From Chloroflexota bacterium (GTDB lineage Bacteria; Chloroflexota; Anaerolineae; Aggregatilineales; UBA3940): a stretch of 6,253 nt of DNA. The stretch is from NCBI GenBank assembly GCA_024643825.1, contig JAHEME010000186.1:1-6253 (forward strand), read 5' to 3'. The position numbers and the translations under genes were made by a program. The notes beneath the pieces were generated by a model. The model saw only the letters and a list, made by a program, of their open reading frames with translations, made no database searches and was not told the DNA's origin. Shown in pieces: positions 5,640-6,253 of this stretch (its first letter is position 1; each line of letters opens with the position of its first letter).

Positions 5640-6253
5640 CCTCACTCGCCGATTCTGACAATAGCAATGTAGACGACAACCCACTCCGAACAGTCGGTAG
5701 CCGAAGCCCTAAGAAAAATGCACTCGCCGCAAATAAGGACGTGACCACAAACAACACAGGGTAGGAAGTCCACCCAAGGAGCCAGCCTGCAAATACGGGG
5801 CCAATCACCCCCAGGCTGGCAATGGCATTGGATGTCCCCAGATAGATGCTTCTCTGGCCTACGGGGGAAGCATCGAGTATGTAATTCAAGAATCCCAGCA
5901 ATCCCACATTCTCGATAAGACCAATCACCACATAGATGACAAAAAAGAGGATTCGGATAGCACTCGCGGACGATTGTGCAAAGGAGAGGCCAATCGCCAG
6001 TACAGGGGCAAGTGTTGTAAAGAGCAAACTCGCTTGAATCGCGCGCCGTGCTCCATATCTATCGGCGATTCTCCCCAGCACCAGACTTCCCAGAAGAGAC
6101 CCCGCTGTTTGAGCCAGGATAAATAGCGCAATAACCGGATCGGGCAGCCCCATTTCCTCCGTTGCATAGAGAACATAAAAAGGGGAAGCCATCGTTCCTA
6201 ATGCCAACAGCACTCGCACCAGCGTTACCTGCCTGAGATTCGAATCTTGCAGA
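5587..6253 (-). CDS. MFS transporter, C-terminal half (5' end outside window)
   Basis: This is an inner-membrane transporter of the major facilitator superfamily. The frame stays open to the right edge, reading LQDSNLRQVTLVRVLLALG, so the GTG at 6219 is internal and the N-terminal six helices lie outside. Counting from that GTG codon, six hydrophobic segments are visible near 2-19, 28-49, 61-80, 86-110, 127-149 and 153-172. Segment 1 has the ASPFYVLYA pattern seen at TM7 in this type. The loop between segments 2 and 3 carries GRIADRYGARRA (49-60), the repeated motif A of MFS proteins. A hydrophilic tail of about 38 residues ends the protein, and its last 17 codons plus the stop are antisense to the DUF58 gene. 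The substrate cannot be inferred; drug or small-molecule export is a general guess. Confidence 0.9.
   Translation of the reverse strand, partial: LQDSNLRQVTLVRVLLALGTMASPFYVLYATEEMGLPDPVIALFILAQTAGSLLGSLVLGRIADRYGARRAIQASLLFTTLAPVLAIGLSFAQSSASAIRILFFVIYVVIGLIENVGLLGFLNYILDASPVGQRSIYLGTSNAIASLGVIGPVFAGWLLGWTSYPVLFVVTSLFAASAFFLGLRLPTVRSGLSSTLLLSESASEVMPAGGSVLTVDHPQAE

Noticed and set aside
6219..6253. GTG at 6219 as the start of a short six-helix MFS protein
   Set aside because: The frame continues without a stop to the window edge with residues typical of the segment before TM7, so the gene is cut by the edge and is not a half-size transporter.

Overview
The window is ordinary bacterial chromosome with a roughly balanced, slightly GC-leaning composition. 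It carries seven protein genes (two cut by the window edges) and one tRNA gene. Several gene families point tentatively to Chloroflexota: the DUF5996 and DUF427 proteins, the MoxR–DUF58 pair, and an MFS exporter with a TM7 segment of the 'ASPFYVLYA' type. This assignment rests on remembered family resemblance, not on a marker gene; an actinobacterial or other relative is possible.

Layout. (1) Positions 1-1806, plus strand: the distal end of a peptide-type ABC importer operon, with an ATPase of the DppD/DppF/OppF type (its Walker A lies upstream of the window) and then a DppB/OppB-type permease starting on TTG. (2) Positions 1876-3077, plus strand: a two-gene unit of poorly characterised proteins, DUF5996 and DUF427, five bases apart. 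(3) Positions 3141-3258, minus strand: tRNA-Lys(CTT) with a near-consensus sigma-70-type promoter, convergent with the DUF427 gene. (4) Positions 3213-3407: a 195-base divergent intergenic region holding the tRNA promoter, a two-copy imperfect tandem repeat and a TATAAT box in front of moxR. (5) Positions 3408-5639, plus strand: a MoxR-family AAA+ ATPase and its DUF58 partner, nine bases apart. (6) Positions 5587-6253, minus strand: the C-terminal half of an MFS transporter, whose 3' end overlaps the 3' end of the DUF58 gene by 53 bases.

How the genes fit together. The ABC genes encode two parts of one inner-membrane importer. The MoxR ATPase and DUF58 protein form a known gene pair thought to act together as a chaperone or maturation system at the membrane; the transglutaminase-type third gene often found after them is absent here. 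The DUF5996 and DUF427 genes are probably co-transcribed, but their joint function is unknown.

The strongest oddity is in the DUF427 protein. Both ends match the family closely, but about 25-30 residues that normally lie in the middle are missing without a frameshift. I see no CRISPR array, insertion sequence, phage gene or clear new defence system in this window.
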